A stretch of DNA of 64,000 nt. It comes from Streptomyces toxytricini. GTDB lineage: Bacteria > Actinomycetota > Actinomycetes > Streptomycetales > Streptomycetaceae. Position numbers and translations under genes: made by a program. Where the stretch lies: assembly GCF_014649915.1 (NCBI RefSeq), contig NZ_BMTY01000014.1:146674-210673 (forward strand), given 5' to 3'. Below are positions 1 through 8,802 of this stretch, one piece after another; position 1 is the first letter of the stretch, and each line of letters starts with the position of its first letter. Under the pieces are notes generated by a model. That model searched no databases. It was not told the origin of the DNA and saw nothing but the letters and a program-made list of their open reading frames with translations.

Positions 1-2178
1 CCGCGGGTCGACCCGCCGACCGGAGCGCACGACGTCGTCGAGCTCCTGGAAGGTGAGGTGGAAGACGTCCTCCCGCTCGGCGAGCACGCCCGTCTTGACC
101 AGGCGTTCGGCCTCCCGCATCAGGGCCTGCTTGTAGACGAAGTAGCGGCTGACGATGGCGTACTTGGGGTACTCCCGGTACCCGATGAAGGTCCGGACCC
201 GGTCGATCATCCGCCGGGTCTCGTCGGCCTTGCGGTCCCCGTCCGGCAGGGCGCGCAGGCGTGCCAGCACGTCCTGTTCCTTCCTGTGCGCCTTCTGCCG
301 TCCCAGCTCGAAGCGGCGTTCGGCGGCACCCGGTGCGAAGGTGCGCACGTGGTCGAGGATCACGGGGACCAGCGCGCCGGGGCATTCGCGCCAGCGGGGC
401 CGGGTGATGTCGATCTCGCCGACGCAGCGCATGCCGTACCGGTCCAGGTAGGCCTCGATGGCGTCGCGTGCCTCGGGCCCTCCCGGGAGCTTCGCCAGCT
501 CCTCGAGGAAGCCGTCGTCCTGCACGTCATGCAGGTACGCCACCACCTCCGGCAGCGGGCGGATGACGTCCGCGACGTCGAGGAGGGCCAGTCCCATCTG
601 CGAGGTGATGTTGCCGGGGGCGGACAGCGTCAGCGTGTCGGCGGCGTTCTTCTCTCCCAGCCAATCCTCGAGCTTGTCGTTGAGCCACCACGTGGCCTCC
701 ATGCCCGCCATGATCGCCTGCATGCTCAGGGGATCGCTCAGGAGGCGCTTGTGCTCCTCGAAGGCTTCCGGCAGGAAGTCGAACAGCGCCGGTCCGCTCT
801 TCGTCCGGATGTCGCGTTCCAGGGCGGCAAGGGAGGCCCGGCTGCGTTCGATCAGGTCGGCGACGATGGCCGGATCGGTCTCGACGGGCTCGGGCGCACC
901 GCCACCGCCCGGCGGCGGCCCGCCCGCTCCCGGGGCCGGCCGGGGGAGCGGGGGAACGAAGCCGTCGCGGTCGAGGACCGTCTCCAAGGCGTCCCTGACC
1001 AGCGGGTCGCCCTTGCCGAGGGCGTCCAGCAGGGCGGCACGGCTTGCGGGCGAGGCCAGGCGCTGGGTGACGTCCACGAACAGCCGCCCGCCGGCCTCGT
1101 GCATCGGCACCATCGCCGTCAGCTGCCACATGGAGAACCCCAGCGCCTTCATGGGGTCCGTCATCATCTGCGCGTGGCCGACGGAGACGTAGACGCGGTT
1201 GTCCCGGTCGCCCCTCTGCGGTACGGGGAACAGCGTCGTGATCGGCCGGCTCTGCACGATCCGGAAGCCGTCGTCCACCAGGCACCATTCGATGTCCTGG
1301 GGGCGGCCGAAGTGCGCTTCGATCCGCCGTCCGAGCTCGACCAGCCGCAGGGCCTGCGCATCCGTCAGCGCCGGCTGCTCCTGCTCCTCCGGGTGGACCG
1401 CCACCTCGTGCGTGCCGCCGGCCGGCCGGGCGGTCAGGGCGCGCTGCTTCGCGGCGATCTTCCGGGCGACGATCCTGCCGTCGCGCACGCTGAGGACGTC
1501 CGGATTCACCAGGCCGGAGACCAGCGCCTCGCCGAGGCCGAATGCGGCGTCGATGGTGGCGACCTTCCGGTTGCCGGTGACGGGGTCGGCCGTGAACAGG
1601 ACGCCGGACGCCTGCGGGAAGGCCATCTGCTGCACGACCACGGCCATGTGGACCGTACGGTGGTCGATGCCGTTGCGACGGCGGTAGGCCACGGCGCGCT
1701 CGGTGAACAGCGAGGCCCAGCACCGGCTGATGTGCCGGAGGACCGCCGTCGGCCCGACGACGTTGAGGTACGTGTCGTGCTGGCCGGCGAAGGAGGCCGT
1801 CGGCATGTCCTCGGCCGTGGCGCTGGACCGGACGGCGTAGGCGGCCCGTTCGCCGGAGCGGGCAAGTGCGCGGGTGATCGCCGCCGCGAGGTCGTCCGGC
1901 ACCGCGGTTTCCTCGATGGTCCGGCGGATCTGCGCACTGAGCGCGCGGACCGCTTCCCGGTCGTCCGGGTCCGCATGCGACAACCGATCGAGCAGGTCGC
2001 CGACCGAGGGTGCCTGCGCGACGATCCGCCGGAAGGCCTCGGTCGTCACGCAGAAGCCCGCCGGCACGCGGACCCCTTCGATGCGGGACAGCGTGCCCAG
2101 GTGTGCGGCCTTGCCGCCGAAGGTCGCGGTCCGGGTCTCGTCCACCTCGTGAAGGCTCCACACGTACTGCTCGTTCAC
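1..2178 (-). CDS. rph: Rifampin phosphotransferase, C-terminus outside window
   Basis: The product is a PEP-synthase-like enzyme that in characterised relatives phosphorylates rifampin with ATP and inactivates it. The frame runs off the left edge, so 726 residues are visible of about 870 usual. The start is the GTG at 2178, preceded by an AGGAGG-type site. The N-terminal ATP-grasp part shows GGKAAHLG, FAVRSS-like AYAVRSSATAED and SFAGQHDTYLN. The middle rifampin-binding part shows PQDIEWCLVDDGF, QMMTDPMKALG, YGMRCVGEID and FIGYREYPKY, all matching what I recall of Listeria RPH. The C-terminal swivelling His domain is off the window, so activity cannot be judged. A RAE motif lies about 55 bases upstream, which supports the assignment over a generic PEP synthase. 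Confidence 0.9.
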   Translation of the reverse strand, partial: MNEQYVWSLHEVDETRTATFGGKAAHLGTLSRIEGVRVPAGFCVTTEAFRRIVAQAPSVGDLLDRLSHADPDDREAVRALSAQIRRTIEETAVPDDLAAAITRALARSGERAAYAVRSSATAEDMPTASFAGQHDTYLNVVGPTAVLRHISRCWASLFTERAVAYRRRNGIDHRTVHMAVVVQQMAFPQASGVLFTADPVTGNRKVATIDAAFGLGEALVSGLVNPDVLSVRDGRIVARKIAAKQRALTARPAGGTHEVAVHPEEQEQPALTDAQALRLVELGRRIEAHFGRPQDIEWCLVDDGFRIVQSRPITTLFPVPQRGDRDNRVYVSVGHAQMMTDPMKALGFSMWQLTAMVPMHEAGGRLFVDVTQRLASPASRAALLDALGKGDPLVRDALETVLDRDGFVPPLPRPAPGAGGPPPGGGGAPEPVETDPAIVADLIERSRASLAALERDIRTKSGPALFDFLPEAFEEHKRLLSDPLSMQAIMAGMEATWWLNDKLEDWLGEKNAADTLTLSAPGNITSQMGLALLDVADVIRPLPEVVAYLHDVQDDGFLEELAKLPGGPEARDAIEAYLDRYGMRCVGEIDITRPRWRECPGALVPVILDHVRTFAPGAAERRFELGRQKAHRKEQDVLARLRALPDGDRKADETRRMIDRVRTFIGYREYPKYAIVSRYFVYKQALMREAERLVKTGVLAEREDVFHLTFQELDDVVRSGRRVDPR

Positions 2179-2231
2179 TGCGCTGCCTCCTGGGCGGTCA
2201 TTGGCTCGGGCAGCGATTCTGCGCCCTGCCC

Positions 2232-2251
2232 GGGGCCTTGCGGCAAGCCCC
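2232..2251 (-). promoter_or_regulatory. Rifamycin-associated element (RAE) upstream of rph
   Basis: Read on the minus strand this is GGGGCTTGCCGCAAGGCCCC, an imperfect inverted repeat. It matches the RAE described upstream of rifamycin-inactivating genes in actinomycetes as I remember it. It ends 53 bases before the rph start, and a TATAGC hexamer lies just upstream of it, where a -10 box would be expected. RAE-linked genes are known to be induced by rifamycins. Confidence 0.8.
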
Positions 2252-2274
2252 GGGGTGCGCTATAAGTTGAGAGC

Positions 2275-2298
2275 GGCAAGGAGAGCACTCTCCTTGCC
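2275..2298. terminator. Perfect 11-bp stem hairpin between rph and HD gene
   Basis: GGCAAGGAGAG and its exact complement CTCTCCTTGCC flank a 2-base loop. It lies between the HD gene stop (2362) and the rph promoter on the same strand, so it may terminate the HD transcript. An operator role near the rph promoter is possible. There is no T run. Confidence 0.5.
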
Positions 2299-2361
2299 AT
2301 TGCCGTTTCCGGCCCGCCGCGGCACGGGGCACCGCGGCATCGGTCCTACCACGGGATGCCG

Positions 2362-3057
2362 TCAGGCGGTGGGAGTGTCCGGGTGGGCAGGCGGCCGGTC
2401 GCCCCAGCCGGCCTCGGCGATCAGGTCGTACCAGTCGGGCAGCGCGCCGGGCGGCAGGTGGCGGCGCAGGAGCTGGCCGGGGAAGCTGAGCGGGCCGGCC
2501 TTCGCCGGGTTGGCCAGAGCCTGGCGGGTGATCAGGTCCGTCATCTCGTACGCGAGATCAGTGCGCGGGAACGCGGCGTGCACGCGGTCGGCGAAGCCCG
2601 CGGGGAGGCTCTCCCTGCCCAGGCCCAGAACGTCCACCGTGATGCCTGCATGGGCCAGTGCGACTTCCGGCCCCTTGCGGGAGGCGATGCCCACCGACGT
2701 GTGCAGGGCGATGGCGTCCCAGACCACCGTCACCGCACCCTCATCGGTGCCGCGCTCACGAAGGAAGCGCGCCGCCAGATCCGCACCGTCGACTTCGAAC
2801 CGCTGGTCTCCGTTGCCCTGTTCGGACAGCCCCAGGTCATGCAGGACACAGCTCAGGAAGACCAGCTCGTCGTCGAAGTCCTCTCCAGCCTTCATGCCGT
2901 CGTGGTCCGCGAGCGCCCGGGCGAAGAGATAGCTGCGCACGCTGTGTCGGAAGATGACCTCGGGCTCCACGTCCTCGGCATGGCGCAGGGCTTGGGCGGC
3001 CAGCTCCGTGCGGGGCAGGTCGAATGCGTCGTAGACGGCAGGCAGGGGGACAGCCAT
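2362..3057 (-). CDS. HD-domain hydrolase (cyanamide hydratase-like)
   Basis: The 231-residue product carries a metal-binding HD domain. FRHSVRSYLFA gives the first His near residue 38, VLHDLGLS gives the HD pair near residue 73, and AIALHTSVGI gives a later His near residue 119. This spacing and the overall length resemble cyanamide hydratase-like HD proteins of actinobacteria; the substrate is unknown. The gene is divergent from the GlxA-type regulator at 3161 with 103 bases between the starts, so that regulator may control it. No membrane segment or signal peptide is seen. Confidence 0.75.
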   Translation of the reverse strand: MAVPLPAVYDAFDLPRTELAAQALRHAEDVEPEVIFRHSVRSYLFARALADHDGMKAGEDFDDELVFLSCVLHDLGLSEQGNGDQRFEVDGADLAARFLRERGTDEGAVTVVWDAIALHTSVGIASRKGPEVALAHAGITVDVLGLGRESLPAGFADRVHAAFPRTDLAYEMTDLITRQALANPAKAGPLSFPGQLLRRHLPPGALPDWYDLIAEAGWGDRPPAHPDTPTA

Positions 3058-3160
3058 CGCAGCGACTCCTCATGTGTGACAGCGGGGAACCTCTTGATCG
3101 TGCGGCCCCCCGCGCCGCCCGGCCAGCGGCCGCAATGCCGTCATGCGCTAAATTCTGGCC

Positions 3161-4282
3161 ATGACCATCAAGGTGGCCGTACTCGCACTGGACGGCGTCG
3201 TCCCCTTCGAACTGTCCACCCCCGGCCAGGTCTTCGGCACCGCCAACGAGGCCGCCGGCACCCCGCACTACGAACTCCGGGTCTGTGCTCCCGGCCGCAG
3301 CGCAACGACCTCCCCCGAGCACGGCGCGTTCCGGATCGGCACCCCGTACGGCCTCGAGGGCATCGCCGAGGCCGACACCGTCGTCATCCCCGCCCACGCC
3401 GGCTTCCTGGCACCCCCGCCCCCTGCCGTCATCGAGGCGCTGCAGCAGGTGGCGGCGCGGGGGGCGCGCCTGGCAGCCGTATGCGTCGGCGCCTTCACCC
3501 TGGCCGCCACCGGTCTGCTCGACGGATACCGCGCCACGACACACTGGCAGTACGCCGACGCGCTCGCCCGCCGCCATCCGCGCATCGTCGTCGATCCCGC
3601 CGTGCTCTTCGTCGACCACGGCCGTCTGCTCACATCGGCCGGGGTGGCCGCCGGACTGGACCTGTGTCTGCACCTGGTGCGCCACGACCTCGGCGCGGCA
3701 CCGGCGGCCGCCACCGCCCGGCGCATCGTCATGCCCCTCCAGCGCGACGGCGGTCAGGCCCAGTACATCGAACGCCCCACGGCCCCGACCGATCCCGGCG
3801 CGCTGCAGCCCGTCATGCAGTGGATGGAGGGCCGCCTCGACCGCCCCCTCACACTGGCCGAGATCGCCGGCCACGCCAAGATCAGTGTCCGGACGCTCAA
3901 TCGCCAGTTCCGGGCCCAAACCGGGGCGACCCCGCTGCAATGGCTGCTGAGTGCCCGCATAGACCGCGTCCGGCTGCTGCTGGAGACCACCGACCTGCCC
4001 GTCACGCTGCTCGCCGACCGCACCGGATTCGGCTCACCGGCGACCCTGCGCCACCACTTCACCCGCCACACCGGAACCTCCCCCTACGCCTACCGGGCAG
4101 CCTTCCGGCAACGAGGCCCCGGCGAAGAGGGAGGCGGTCCTTCACGGGCGCCCCACACCCCAGGCGGCCGCCGGCTGGCAACGGCAGCAGTCCCCGAAGG
4201 CGTTGGGGCTCGGCGGGGAGCGTCCCCACGAGCCGGAGCCGGTGCCCGCTCAGGCAGCGGCAGCCCTCTCCACCAGGGGTAG
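3161..4282 (+). CDS. GlxA-family transcriptional regulator (DJ-1/PfpI plus AraC HTH)
   Basis: The 373-residue protein has an N-terminal DJ-1/PfpI-like domain (residues about 4-190) with the nucleophile-elbow sequence AAVCVGAFTLA at Cys108, followed by an AraC-type helix-turn-helix pair (about 215-315: LTLAEIAGHAKISVRTLNRQF and the second helix around FGSPATLRHHF). Such proteins are DNA-binding activators or repressors sensing small ligands. Residues 320-373 are a low-complexity Arg/Gly/Pro tail that is probably dispensable. It is divergent from the HD hydrolase gene, its most likely target. Confidence 0.85.
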   Translation: MTIKVAVLALDGVVPFELSTPGQVFGTANEAAGTPHYELRVCAPGRSATTSPEHGAFRIGTPYGLEGIAEADTVVIPAHAGFLAPPPPAVIEALQQVAARGARLAAVCVGAFTLAATGLLDGYRATTHWQYADALARRHPRIVVDPAVLFVDHGRLLTSAGVAAGLDLCLHLVRHDLGAAPAAATARRIVMPLQRDGGQAQYIERPTAPTDPGALQPVMQWMEGRLDRPLTLAEIAGHAKISVRTLNRQFRAQTGATPLQWLLSARIDRVRLLLETTDLPVTLLADRTGFGSPATLRHHFTRHTGTSPYAYRAAFRQRGPGEEGGGPSRAPHTPGGRRLATAAVPEGVGARRGASPRAGAGARSGSGSPLHQG

Positions 4283-4331
4283 GCCACACTCGGCGGCGCC
4301 GGGGTCGGGCGGTGTGCGGCCGGCCGGCGGC

Positions 4332-5573
4332 TTACCCGGGCACGGGGCGCCGGTGACGCAACCGTGCGGCAGCGGCCAGGACCGGGATGCACACGGCGGT
4401 GGCGGCGGCGCCGGCCGCGGTGTCGGTGGCGAGGATCAACCGGACGGTTCTCATGGCGAGGGTCAGGACCTCGCTGCCCCGCCGGCGCATGTCCGCTTCG
4501 AACCGGTGCACGGCGTCGACCGGAGCGGTCCGGCCGTCGCAGAGGTGCCGGATCAGGTCGGCGGCATCGCGGATGGCCGCTCCCGCCCCCATCCCGGCGG
4601 TGGGCGGCGTGGCGTGGACGGCGTCGCCGAGCGCGGTGACCGGACCCGCGGACCACGGCGCGAGCTCGGCGGCACGCGTCGCGGCGGCGTTGAAGCGGTA
4701 CGCGGCCAGGCCGTGCGGATCGGCGCGGGCGATGACCTCCAGCGTGTGCTCGGCCCAGCGCCGCTCACGGAACAGCCCCACGAGCGCATCCCGCAACGCG
4801 CCGCCCTGCAGGCCCCGCAGGCCGGCCGCGACGGATTCGGGGAACATGGCACCCCAGATGTAGGTGGGTCCGGTGGTGACGGACATCCGCAGCTCCGGAG
4901 CGTCCAGCGCGGCGTTGCCGACCGGATCCAGGTAGCCGACGTACAGCCCCGCGCCCCGCGGGCCGACCGACATCCCGGAACGCCGTCCGAGCCGCTCCCG
5001 CTCACCGCGACTCAGATCCCCCCGCAGCGTCCGCCCGGAGAATCCGACGATGCCGGCCGGGCTGTTGGTCGGGCCGCCCGCCAGATGCCGGGCGACCACG
5101 GAGCGGGCACCGTCCGCTCCCACCACCAGATCCCCGGCGGCGGAGGCGCCGTCGGCGAACAGCACACGGGGCCCGCCGTCACCCGCTGCGATCCCGGCCA
5201 CCGTCCGCCCCAGATGCAGGTCCGCGCCGACTTCCTGCGCCAGCAGCGTGCGCAGGGTGATCCGGTCGACATCGATACCCGCGTCACCGCGGAGATCCGG
5301 TCCGTGGCCGAGCAGCCGGCCGCGGCGGTCCCAGTACGCGTCCCGGTCGCGCAGCCGCAGCGCGGACGCCGAGGCCAGCAGCCGCCGCATGGTCTCCGGG
5401 GCCACCAGCTCCCGCAGCGCCGCCTGGGCCCGCCCGTCCAGGGTGAGGTGGTAGCCGCCCGTCGCCCGGACGTCGCCGTCCCGCTCGAACACCGCCACCT
5501 CGAACCCCCTGCGGCGCAGCCCCGCCCCCAGCGCGAGCCCGCCGATCCCGCCACCCACCACCACGACACGCAT
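4332..5573 (-). CDS. FAD-dependent monooxygenase
   Basis: The 413-residue product begins MRVVVVGGGIGGL, the dinucleotide-binding GxGxxG of aromatic-ring hydroxylase-type flavoproteins. A later ALGDAVHATPP segment near residue 300 is the conserved GD motif that contacts the FAD ribityl chain. I chose the ATG at 5573 because AGGAG lies 9 bases upstream; an in-frame ATG at 5579 is too close to it. The gene is divergent from a WYL-domain regulator at 5667 with 93 bases between them, a common arrangement for a regulated oxidative enzyme. The C-terminus (TAAGAAATAV region) is hydrophobic and may be a membrane-associated helix. The substrate cannot be inferred. Confidence 0.8.
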   Translation of the reverse strand: MRVVVVGGGIGGLALGAGLRRRGFEVAVFERDGDVRATGGYHLTLDGRAQAALRELVAPETMRRLLASASALRLRDRDAYWDRRGRLLGHGPDLRGDAGIDVDRITLRTLLAQEVGADLHLGRTVAGIAAGDGGPRVLFADGASAAGDLVVGADGARSVVARHLAGGPTNSPAGIVGFSGRTLRGDLSRGERERLGRRSGMSVGPRGAGLYVGYLDPVGNAALDAPELRMSVTTGPTYIWGAMFPESVAAGLRGLQGGALRDALVGLFRERRWAEHTLEVIARADPHGLAAYRFNAAATRAAELAPWSAGPVTALGDAVHATPPTAGMGAGAAIRDAADLIRHLCDGRTAPVDAVHRFEADMRRRGSEVLTLAMRTVRLILATDTAAGAAATAVCIPVLAAAARLRHRRPVPG

Positions 5574-5666
5574 CCGCATCCGCTCCTCTGCCTTCTCAGC
5601 CTGCGTTGGCACCACGCTGACACCGGTAGTGGACGCCGAGTGGCCGCCACCGGGCAGGATGAGCGG

Positions 5667-6671
5667 ATGGCAACCACCTCACGACGGGCGTTACGGCTCC
5701 TGTCCCTGTTCGGCTCCCGCCGCGTGTGGCCCCTGCGGGACCTCGCCGCCCGGCTCGGGGCCGGCGAGCGCACCGTCCGCCGCGACATCGAGACCCTGCG
5801 CCGGCTCGGCTACCCGATCACCACCGTCCACGGACCCGGCGGCGGATACCGGCTCGGCACGGGCCACACCCTCCCTCCGCTGCTGTTCGACCACGACCAG
5901 GCCCTCGCCGCCGCGGTGGCCCTCCAGACCGCACCGAGCACCGTGTTCGGCCTCAGGGACGACGCGGCCCGGGCACTGGTCACCCTGGAACAGGCCATGC
6001 CCGCCGCGCTGCGCGAGTCGATGAAATCCCTGCGCCTGACCGCGCTGCCGAACTACTGGGAGTTCCCGGCACCGCCCGCCGACCCGGAAGCACTGACCAC
6101 CGTGGGTACCGCGGTACGCCACCACCACGTACTCGTCACCGAAACACTGCGCGCCGACGGCTCACGCCCCGGACCCGGCGACGACGACTTCACCCCCGCC
6201 CGCCGTATCGAGCCCCACCACCTGGTCGTCTGGGCAGGCCGGTGGTACGTCGTCGCCCACGACCTCCAGGACCACCGGTGGCGGGTGCACCGTGTCGACC
6301 GGCTCCGCGCCCGCCCCACGGGCCGCCCGTTCACCCCGCGCCCGTTCCCCGACGGCGACCTCGCCCACTTCGTCATGAGCAGCCACGACCGCGGCGACGT
6401 CCCCGCCGCCTGGCCCTGTACCGGCCGTGCCCGCCTCGCCCTGCCGGCCGGTACGGTGGCCCGCTGGGCGCCGAGTGGCTCGGTCGTCGAACACCTCGAC
6501 AGCGAGCACTGCCGGCTGACCCTGGGCGCCTGGTCGTGGGCCGGCATAGCCGGCATCCTCGCCACCTTCGACACCGACCTGACCGACCTTCACCCGCCCG
6601 AACTCGCCCAGGCGTGCCACCGCCTGGCCTCCCGACTGGCCGCCGCCACCCCCACCACCGACCAGTCCTGA
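5667..6671 (+). CDS. YafY/WYL-domain transcriptional regulator
   Basis: The 334-residue protein starts with a DeoR-like winged helix (residues 5-65, with RDLAARLGAGERTVRRDI as the recognition region and GGGYRLG as the wing). It continues into a WYL domain around residues 170-235 (HHLVVWAGRWYVVAHD), a ligand-sensing fold, and a WCX-type C-terminal domain. The start is the ATG at 5667, after which homology begins immediately. It is divergent from the FAD monooxygenase and probably regulates it. Confidence 0.85.
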   Translation: MATTSRRALRLLSLFGSRRVWPLRDLAARLGAGERTVRRDIETLRRLGYPITTVHGPGGGYRLGTGHTLPPLLFDHDQALAAAVALQTAPSTVFGLRDDAARALVTLEQAMPAALRESMKSLRLTALPNYWEFPAPPADPEALTTVGTAVRHHHVLVTETLRADGSRPGPGDDDFTPARRIEPHHLVVWAGRWYVVAHDLQDHRWRVHRVDRLRARPTGRPFTPRPFPDGDLAHFVMSSHDRGDVPAAWPCTGRARLALPAGTVARWAPSGSVVEHLDSEHCRLTLGAWSWAGIAGILATFDTDLTDLHPPELAQACHRLASRLAAATPTTDQS

Positions 6672-6998
6672 CGCTCTACGCCGGGAGGGGCCCACCGCCG
6701 CGCGGCGCGCACCTCCCGGTCTGGCGATCGCCCGGCCCAATCCCGGCCCAATGGTCCTTCAGGCGCCGGACGGCATCGAGCAGGACCCGTCAGCCGCACG
6801 CTCCCTCTGACAGCCGGCGGAAGCAACGGCCCCCGGCGTCGCGGCCCGTACGAGCGGTGCAGCGCGGCACCGCACCTTCACAGCGGACCCCCGCCGAAGG
6901 TGTTGGCGGGACAGCAGCCGACGGCGCGCCGACAACCCGAGGACTCCTGCGGCTACCACAGCCGACCGACGCCCTGAGCGCTCGGCGGGGGCGGTTCG
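6672..6998. other. Intergenic, no gene recognised
   Basis: This 327-base stretch lies between the convergent ends of the WYL regulator and the secreted HNH gene. It contains CCGGGAGG and CCTCCCGG about 24 bases apart just after 6680, which could form a weak terminator. I see no credible coding region. Confidence 0.4.
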
Positions 6999-7685
6999 CT
7001 AGGGGGCGGGGGCGTAGTGGACGACGTGCCGGTCGCAGGGGCCGGCGGCGTAGACCCTGATGGTGTCGATCTCGTCGTGGTCGGCGGTCAGGCCCCAGCG
7101 GAGCTTGGTGGCGACCCACTCGCCGAGGTAGCGGCAGGTGGCACCGGGGGCGGGCGGCATCCAGGCGGCCGGGTCCCGGTCGGCCCTGTGGCGGTTCGTC
7201 CGCGCGGTGACCGCGGCGAGGGAGGCCGGGGCGTCCTGGTCGTTGGCGTAGGCCTCCCGGCGTGCCGGGGGCCAGTGGCCGGCGCCGGAGCCCCAGGCTT
7301 CGGCGAGCGGGACGGTGTGGGCGATGTCCAGCGCGGCGGGGTCGGTGACCTCCTGCTCGTCGTAGTACGACAGCCATTCACCGTCGGTCAGTCCGCAGCC
7401 GGCGTCCACGGTCGGTGCCTCCGCCGCCTCGGCGAGCAGGACTTCGCTGCGGGTGTCGCAGCCGTCCGCCGGATCCAGGCCGGCATTCCAGTGGCGGAAC
7501 TTCTCCCGCGTGTAGCCACCCCGGCTCTCCTCTGCCACGAGGATCTGGTCGACGGCGTAGACGAGGGGGAGGGCGCGTACGGCGCCGGGCGCGCCCGGCG
7601 CCGCGTGCGCAGAGGCGGGCAGGGCGAGCGGGATCAGGGTGAGCGCGGCCAGGCCGCGGACGGCGTTCTGGATCATACGTCCCAT
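6999..7685 (-). CDS. Secreted HNH-family nuclease (DUF1524/GmrSD-C-like)
   Basis: The 228-residue product has a Sec signal peptide (residues 1-28, cleavage predicted after ASAHA) and a mature domain with DIAHTVPLAEAW at His123, followed by ARREAYANDQDAP and TNRHRADRDPAAW. These are the His-centred metal site and the Asn/Asp residues of DUF1524-type HNH endonucleases common in Streptomyces. Two Cys pairs (positions 76 and 97, then two near 185 and 217) could form disulfides in the extracellular protein. A decayed relative lies at 27811-28037. The role is probably extracellular DNA degradation. Confidence 0.8.
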   Translation of the reverse strand: MGRMIQNAVRGLAALTLIPLALPASAHAAPGAPGAVRALPLVYAVDQILVAEESRGGYTREKFRHWNAGLDPADGCDTRSEVLLAEAAEAPTVDAGCGLTDGEWLSYYDEQEVTDPAALDIAHTVPLAEAWGSGAGHWPPARREAYANDQDAPASLAAVTARTNRHRADRDPAAWMPPAPGATCRYLGEWVATKLRWGLTADHDEIDTIRVYAAGPCDRHVVHYAPAP

Positions 7686-8078
7686 GGATAGCGCCCCTCA
7701 GACGGGCGGCGCCCGCCCCGCAACCGCCGGCGGGCCGTTCGGGGGAACGAGTTCACCGGAAGAGTCGGTACGCCGCCGGGCTCCCGCGCAGGCCTGGCGC
7801 GCACGGGAACAGCACTCGCGGACGACGGCGCCAGGCCCGGCCGGGCCCGGCACCGTCAGCCATCAGGCGTGCAGGGCTGCCCCGAGTCATCGAGCGCCGT
7901 ACTCCGCCATCAGGCCGGGCCAAGCCCAAGGCCTTGCCCGATGGGGACGCCGGCCGGCGGGGTGCACCTACGAGCGCCAGCACCGTCGTTGCGGGCCGGC
8001 GCTCCGCGCGTTCTCCTCCACCGGCCTCGCGACCGGCGAGACCCGGTCACCGAATCGGCGGTCGAAGGAGATTGCAGG
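7686..8078. other. Intergenic, no gene recognised
   Basis: This 393-base stretch lies upstream of the HNH gene and downstream of the DUF2867 gene. No reading frame resembles a known family. A short tRNA T-arm-like hairpin nearby (about 8102-8118) was considered and rejected. Confidence 0.4.
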
Positions 8079-8705
8079 TCAGGAGGCGGAAGGCTGTCGA
8101 CCCGGGGTTCGACGCCCCGCGTTCTCCTGCCACTCCCGGCCGATCGACCGCATCAGCGCCGGGTACACGCCCAGGTACCGGAAGGGCTTGATGCCGAGCA
8201 TGTACAGGCGGCCGAGGCGTCCGTTGGGCTTGACCAGGACGGCCATCTGGCCGCGGTGGCCGCCGTTCCCGTCGGGGACCCAGCCGATGTGCATCACACC
8301 GTGCATGGTCTTGTTGGCGTACTCGGCGGCCCACTCCTGGTGCGTCTGGAAGACCGACGTGAAGGGCGCCGAGCCGAGGTCGGGTCCCCTCGGCCCCTCG
8401 CGCAGGTCGTCCGGCAGCCGGTCGCGCAGCGTCCCGGCCCGGCCGCCGACACCCGAAGCCGGATCGTCCCAGCCGAGCAGCGCTCCGAGCTTCCAGCGCA
8501 CCGCGAACAGGAAGCGGCCCACGGGGTTCCCGCCGTGCGGGCCGCCGTCGCCGTCCGCCATCTGCTGCACCAGGTGGTGCAGGTCGTCCGGGCCTCCGGG
8601 TGTCGGCAGCACCCACACGTCCTCGCAGCGGAAGTCGCCGGCGATTTCGTGGATCCGCCAGGGCCGCGAGGTGTGTTCGGTCGCGGGAAGGCGCAGCTCG
8701 TGCAT
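8079..8705 (-). CDS. DUF2867 domain protein
   Basis: The 208-residue protein matches DUF2867: RPWRIHEIAGDFRCEDVWVL near residue 15, TPGGPDDLHHLVQ, WKLGALLGWDD and MHGVMHIGWVPD. The biochemical function of the family is not established; it is often found beside or fused to NAD(P)-binding proteins. The gene is divergent from a TetR gene at 8803, and an 18-bp perfect palindrome lies only 15 bases upstream of its start, so repression by that TetR protein is very likely. The C-terminal tail after residue 195 is unlike the family and rich in Arg and Ser. Confidence 0.75.
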   Translation of the reverse strand: MHELRLPATEHTSRPWRIHEIAGDFRCEDVWVLPTPGGPDDLHHLVQQMADGDGGPHGGNPVGRFLFAVRWKLGALLGWDDPASGVGGRAGTLRDRLPDDLREGPRGPDLGSAPFTSVFQTHQEWAAEYANKTMHGVMHIGWVPDGNGGHRGQMAVLVKPNGRLGRLYMLGIKPFRYLGVYPALMRSIGREWQENAGRRTPGRQPSAS

Positions 8706-8719
8706 GGAAAGGCCCCCTT

Positions 8720-8737
8720 CTATACGGTGACGTATAG
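8720..8737. promoter_or_regulatory. Palindromic operator, site 1 (TetR)
   Basis: CTATACG, a GTGA spacer and CGTATAG form a perfect inverted repeat just upstream of the DUF2867 start. It shares the ATACG/CGTAT half-site with the second palindrome at 8757 in the same divergent region. Confidence 0.65.
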
Positions 8738-8756
8738 ATGAAGCCTAACCCGGCAC

Positions 8757-8770
8757 ATACGGCTCCGTAT
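8757..8770. promoter_or_regulatory. Palindromic operator, site 2 (TetR)
   Basis: ATACGGCTCCGTAT is a perfect inverted repeat with 6-base arms, 32 bases before the TetR start codon at 8803. Its half-site matches site 1, which points to one regulator binding both sites and repressing both divergent promoters. Confidence 0.65.
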
Positions 8771-8802
8771 ACTTCTCTCGGACGGTGAGAAGGGACACGG
8801 AC

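Noticed and set aside
527..2161. 544-codon minus-strand open frame starting MEPSRGGRD, and a 735-codon plus-strand frame at 58-2265
   Set aside because: Both are composition-driven shadows of the rph frame, which begins at GTG 2178 and carries all the conserved motifs.
8100..8125. tRNA T-arm-like sequence CGGGG-TTCGACG-CCCCG followed by CTGCCA
   Set aside because: No matching acceptor 5-prime strand, D-arm or anticodon arm lies upstream, and it overlaps the C-terminal codons of the DUF2867 gene. A tRNA fragment serving as an att site cannot be excluded but is unsupported.
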